Source: Chitinophagales bacterium
GTDB lineage: Bacteria > Bacteroidota > Bacteroidia > Chitinophagales > Chitinophagaceae
Reading direction: 5' to 3'
Length of the DNA stretch: 64,000 nt
NCBI GenBank assembly: GCA_017303395.1
Contig: JAFLBN010000009.1
Location: 62,001 to 126,000, forward strand
Each line of letters begins with the position of its first letter. Within the stretch, counting starts at the first letter, position 1. The position numbers and the translations under genes are program-made. The notes beneath the pieces were generated by a model, which was not told the DNA's origin, searched no databases, and worked only from the letters and a program-made list of their open reading frames with translations. This document shows positions 61,340 through 64,000 of this stretch, in pieces.

Positions 61340-62614
61340 CTAAGCCAATGGAAGCATTACTGTAAATGTACTGCCTTTGCCGAGCGAGCTATCTACATTC
61401 ACCTTGCCCTGATGCGCCTCTACAGTAGCTTTCACATAACTTAGTCCAAGTCCGAAGCCTTTTACATTGTGAATATTGCCGGTGTGTGCGCGATAGAATT
61501 TCTCAAATACTCTGGATTGTGTTTCCCTGTTCATGCCTATACCATTGTCTTTTACAACAATAGCCAGCATACCATTCATAATTTTGGTAGAAACCTCAAT
61601 GTGCAGGTTTTCTTTAGAATATTTAATGGCATTATCCAGCAGGTTGAAGACAATGTTAGAGAAGTGAACCTCATCTGCTTCTATTATATGTCTGTCTGCA
61701 TTAAGCGATAGTGACAATGAGCCGTTCTTTTCCTGTATTTGCAGCGAAAGATTGTCTGCCACTTTGTTGATGATTTCGTGTGCATCCAGCTTTTGCAGGT
61801 TCAGTTTTATGTCCTGACGCTCAATACGTGCAGCCTGTAGTATCTTCTCTACCTGCTTATTCATACGTTTGTTTTCATCCTTTATCATGCTGCTATAGTA
61901 GCGCACTTTGTCAGAGTCGTGAATTACTTTCTCGTTAGTCAGTGCATCTATAGCCAGTGAGATGGTAGCCAACGGCGTTTTCAGCTCGTGAGTCATGTTA
62001 TTGATAAAGTCCGACTTTATTTCCGAAAGCTTCTTTTGGTTGAACAGCGTGCGTACCGTAAGTGCAAAGGCCGATATGATGATGGCAGTAAAGAAGATAG
62101 AAGCCGCAATCATCCAACCCATCTTTTTCAGGATGTAGTTTTTGTCTTCACTTATATACAGGTGAAATACCTCCGGTGTTCTGGATCTGTCAGGGTCTGG
62201 TGTCAGTGATATCGATATGCCATCGTTCAGGTTATCTATATTAAAGCCTTTAGAGTTCTTTACAGGAACCTGATATATGTTAGTGATGGCATATTCATAC
62301 TTCTCTTTGATATTGTATTTGCGTAGCGATGTATCAACAATCAGCTTTACTTCATCATCGCTCAGTGTCTGTACGGTAAAGCCCTGCAGATAGTACATTT
62401 TAGACTCTTCATCCAGATAGCCTATATTACCCGATTTTATCAGGTAGTTGCGCCAGGCCATTTCTTTTATCTGGTTCAGCGCATAGCCTATATCTTCTTT
62501 TCTTTGGTTTTGCCGCAGTTTTATGGCATCCCTTATCCACGACATCTGTATAAAGATGATGCCGAGTACCGACAGGGTTATCAGAAATACTATGACAGGA
62601 AATACTCTTTTCAT
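61340..62614 (-). CDS. Membrane sensor histidine kinase without adjacent regulator
   Basis: A 424-aa kinase with membrane helices at about residues 6-26 and 163-185 around a short periplasmic part of ~135 residues. HisKA His209 is in NNMTHELKTPLAT; the ATPase domain has NLLDNAIKYS, DNGIGMNRE and FGLGLSYVKAT. Very similar in layout to the kinase at 27012-28436. No response regulator gene follows it (the next gene downstream is convergent), and upstream lies a divergent ABC transporter, so its partner must be elsewhere. TAATTTTG ends 7 nt before the ATG. Confidence 0.92.
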   Translation of the reverse strand: MKRVFPVIVFLITLSVLGIIFIQMSWIRDAIKLRQNQRKEDIGYALNQIKEMAWRNYLIKSGNIGYLDEESKMYYLQGFTVQTLSDDEVKLIVDTSLRKYNIKEKYEYAITNIYQVPVKNSKGFNIDNLNDGISISLTPDPDRSRTPEVFHLYISEDKNYILKKMGWMIAASIFFTAIIISAFALTVRTLFNQKKLSEIKSDFINNMTHELKTPLATISLAIDALTNEKVIHDSDKVRYYSSMIKDENKRMNKQVEKILQAARIERQDIKLNLQKLDAHEIINKVADNLSLQIQEKNGSLSLSLNADRHIIEADEVHFSNIVFNLLDNAIKYSKENLHIEVSTKIMNGMLAIVVKDNGIGMNRETQSRVFEKFYRAHTGNIHNVKGFGLGLSYVKATVEAHQGKVNVDSSLGKGSTFTVMLPLA

Positions 62615-62621
62615 GTTATCG

Positions 62622-62629
62622 CAAAATTA
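62622..62629 (-). promoter_or_regulatory. -7 box directly before the lone kinase gene
   Basis: Perfect TAATTTTG on the minus strand, 7 nt before the start codon. Confidence 0.55.
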
Positions 62630-62665
62630 AATGCAAACAGGGGTATTGCAGATAGCTTTCTTTGG

Positions 62666-62685
62666 TTTAACGCCACTTTAACGCC
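62666..62685 (+). promoter_or_regulatory. Tandem TTTAACGCC repeat, probable OmpR-type operator
   Basis: TTTAACGCC occurs twice with an 11-bp period (62666-62674 and 62677-62685). It sits 37 bp upstream of the kinase -7 box and 98 bp before the divergent ABC gene, so it could control either or both. Confidence 0.55.
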
Positions 62686-62783
62686 CATATACTATGCTGC
62701 TTATAGTTTGAAAATACAATTGTTTTTAGTTTTTATAATTAATTATAAACTATACGGCATATACGCTGTTATTTTGCATATCA

Positions 62784-63710
62784 ATGGCGGCAGATATTAT
62801 AATAGAAGCTAAAAATCTATCCAAGTCCTTTGGCAAGTTCAAGGCAGTAGAAGACCTGTCATTTGCCATCAATCATGGCGATGTGTATGGTTTTCTGGGG
62901 CAGAATGGTGCGGGAAAGAGTACTACCATGCGCATGTTGCTGGGGCTTATCTTTCCAGACAAGGGTAGTGTATATATCAAAGGTGAAAAATTCGGCAATG
63001 GCAGCAGGCATTTGCTAAAGCATGTGGGGGCGGTTATAGAACGTCCTGATTTGTATAAATATCTATCCGGTTGGGACAACCTGCGGATGTTTGCGCAGTT
63101 GAGTGGTGTGCCTATTGCTACCAACAGACTGCACGAAGTGTTGGAGATTGTAGGGTTGAAGGGCAGGGAGCAGGATAAAGTAAAAGGCTATTCACAAGGT
63201 ATGAAGCAGCGTTTGGGTATTGCCATAGCAATGGTGCATAATCCCGATTTACTGATACTGGATGAGCCTACCAACGGGCTGGACCCGCAGGGTATCTACG
63301 AAATGCGTGTATTGATACAGCGCCTAAGTAAAGATTTCGGCAAAACCATATTGATATCTTCTCATCTGCTGTACGAAATAGAGCAGATAGCAACACGTAT
63401 GATTATCATAAATCGTGGTAAGAAGATAACAGAAGGTGATGTTACCACACTACTTTCGCCCGATGATACGAATATAGATGTACGCATCGGTGCATTTGAT
63501 ATCACTACATCATTAAAAGCATCGCAATGGGCATCTGCACTGACTAATGCTGTGGATGGTAAATTGCAGTTTCGCATGAATCCGTCCAATATTCCTGCGC
63601 TCAACAAATGGTTGGTAGCACAAGGTGTGGATGTTTATGAAATCAATGCTTCTCACTCATTGGAAGCTTATTTCTTATCACTTACAAACGAAGACAATGC
63701 TAAGGCTTGA
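62784..63710 (+). CDS. ABC transporter ATP-binding protein (ABC-2/BcrA type)
   Basis: A 308-aa ATPase subunit: Walker A GQNGAGKST, signature YSQGMKQRLGIA, Walker B LLILDEPTNGLDP and switch His in SSHLLYEIEQ. The C-terminal ~80 residues are the extra domain of drug- or bacitracin-type ABC-2 exporters. The next gene, a permease, starts inside its end. It would power export of an unknown molecule, or of lipid-like antibiotic. Divergent from a histidine kinase gene, an arrangement common for stress-induced antibiotic exporters. Confidence 0.93.
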   Translation: MAADIIIEAKNLSKSFGKFKAVEDLSFAINHGDVYGFLGQNGAGKSTTMRMLLGLIFPDKGSVYIKGEKFGNGSRHLLKHVGAVIERPDLYKYLSGWDNLRMFAQLSGVPIATNRLHEVLEIVGLKGREQDKVKGYSQGMKQRLGIAIAMVHNPDLLILDEPTNGLDPQGIYEMRVLIQRLSKDFGKTILISSHLLYEIEQIATRMIIINRGKKITEGDVTTLLSPDDTNIDVRIGAFDITTSLKASQWASALTNAVDGKLQFRMNPSNIPALNKWLVAQGVDVYEINASHSLEAYFLSLTNEDNAKA

Positions 63711-64000
63711 GCTCTATAAAATATTCAAACGACCGCGTACCTACATCAGCTTTGCTATCATCACGGCATTTGCATTGGTTATACAGTTGGCGTTGGTTGC
63801 AGATGGGAAGAACTTTATATCATTCGCATTGCAAGGCGTTAATGAACAGTTTGATGTAAAAGGAAACATACTGAATGGCTATCTGGTTACATACATCATA
63901 CTACAATCGCTCCTCGTGCAGATACCGTTATTAGTAGCATTGGTAGCTGGCGATGTGCTTGCGGGTGAAGCCAATATGGGCACCATGCGCTTGTTGCTTA
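63697..64000 (+). CDS. ABC-2 type transporter permease (3' end outside window)
   Basis: The frame starts at ATG 63697, overlapping the ATPase gene by 14 nt, and is open to the window end (about 101 codons). It begins MLRLELYKIFKRPRTYISFA, the usual short basic segment before the first membrane helix (SFAIITAFALVIQLALVA), and shows a second helix (YIILQSLLVQIPLLVALVAGDVLAGE) with the GDVLAGE-like turn of ABC-2 permeases. Together with the ATPase it forms the transporter. Only the first part can be seen. Confidence 0.85.
   Translation, partial: MLRLELYKIFKRPRTYISFAIITAFALVIQLALVADGKNFISFALQGVNEQFDVKGNILNGYLVTYIILQSLLVQIPLLVALVAGDVLAGEANMGTMRLLL

Noticed and set aside
1-64000. CRISPR array, prophage or insertion sequence
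   Set aside because: No regularly spaced repeats, cas, phage or transposase genes were seen; the inverted repeats found are terminators.

Overview
The window is a 64 kb stretch of Bacteroidota chromosome, most likely from the Chitinophagaceae or a close relative. Three things point there. First, many exported proteins end in type IX secretion (T9SS) sorting domains, and PorD (DUF4835), a GldM_C-like protein and DUF4296 are present. Second, promoters match the Bacteroidota sigma consensus TTTG/TTG-N19-21-TAnnTTTG and genes lack Shine-Dalgarno sequences. Third, gene families such as the long PurF, SecA of about 1100 aa, DPP11/S46 peptidase and DUF6580 are typical of the phylum. The window holds about 50 protein genes, no rRNA or tRNA, and no CRISPR array, prophage or insertion sequence that I can recognise.

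Layout. 1-1.1 kb: 3' part of a membrane-anchored, anti-sigma-like protein. 1.1-1.2 kb: a probable structured small RNA on the minus strand. 1.4-4.6 kb: M1 peptidase joined to a probable outer-membrane barrel. 4.7-8.3 kb (minus): T9SS-domain remnant, PurF, LysE-type exporter, TsaE. 8.3-12.7 kb: copper P-type ATPase and a secreted metzincin. 12.8-16.7 kb (minus): UvrA and a polyprenyl diphosphate synthase. 16.9-18.7 kb: abundant OmpA-family porin. 18.9-24.8 kb: di-heme peroxidase, two GNAT enzymes, YceI, lipoproteins, acyl-CoA dehydrogenase and a stand-alone GldM_C-like protein. 24.8-28.4 kb (minus): two-component system next to a secreted M43 protease. 28.6-37.6 kb: DEAD-box helicase, RlpA, a secreted BNR-repeat protein, a hybrid kinase with Hpt domain and a membrane-tethered receiver. 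37.7-42.4 kb: aminotransferase, then DUF4296, PorD, CoaBC and an ECF sigma/anti-sigma pair. 42.5-49.8 kb: outer-membrane protein, M14 carboxypeptidase, pterin dehydratase, SET protein, DUF6580 and SecA. 50-53.6 kb: three-repeat secreted protein, rRNA methyltransferase, RecN. 53.6-61.1 kb: second BNR-repeat protein, lipoprotein, DPP11-like peptidase and a type B T9SS propeller protein. 61.3-64 kb: a lone histidine kinase diverging from an ABC transporter cut by the window end.

How the parts fit. A large share of the window serves export and use of external protein: SecA moves cargo across the inner membrane, PorD belongs to the T9SS, and at least five intact cargo proteins (two metalloproteases, two BNR proteins, one propeller) carry T9SS signals. 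M1, M14 and S46 peptidases would finish peptide breakdown in the envelope. Signalling is dense: two related sensor kinases, one with its OmpR-type regulator, a cytoplasmic TPR kinase-phosphorelay, a membrane-bound receiver and an ECF sigma factor. Matching TTAAC direct repeats upstream of the kinase/regulator pair and of the adjacent M43 protease suggest one small regulon.

The observations most worth following are the structured RNA at 1.1-1.2 kb, the TTAAC sites, the start codon of the M14 peptidase lying in a terminator loop, the receiver with a membrane tail and the stand-alone GldM_C-like protein.
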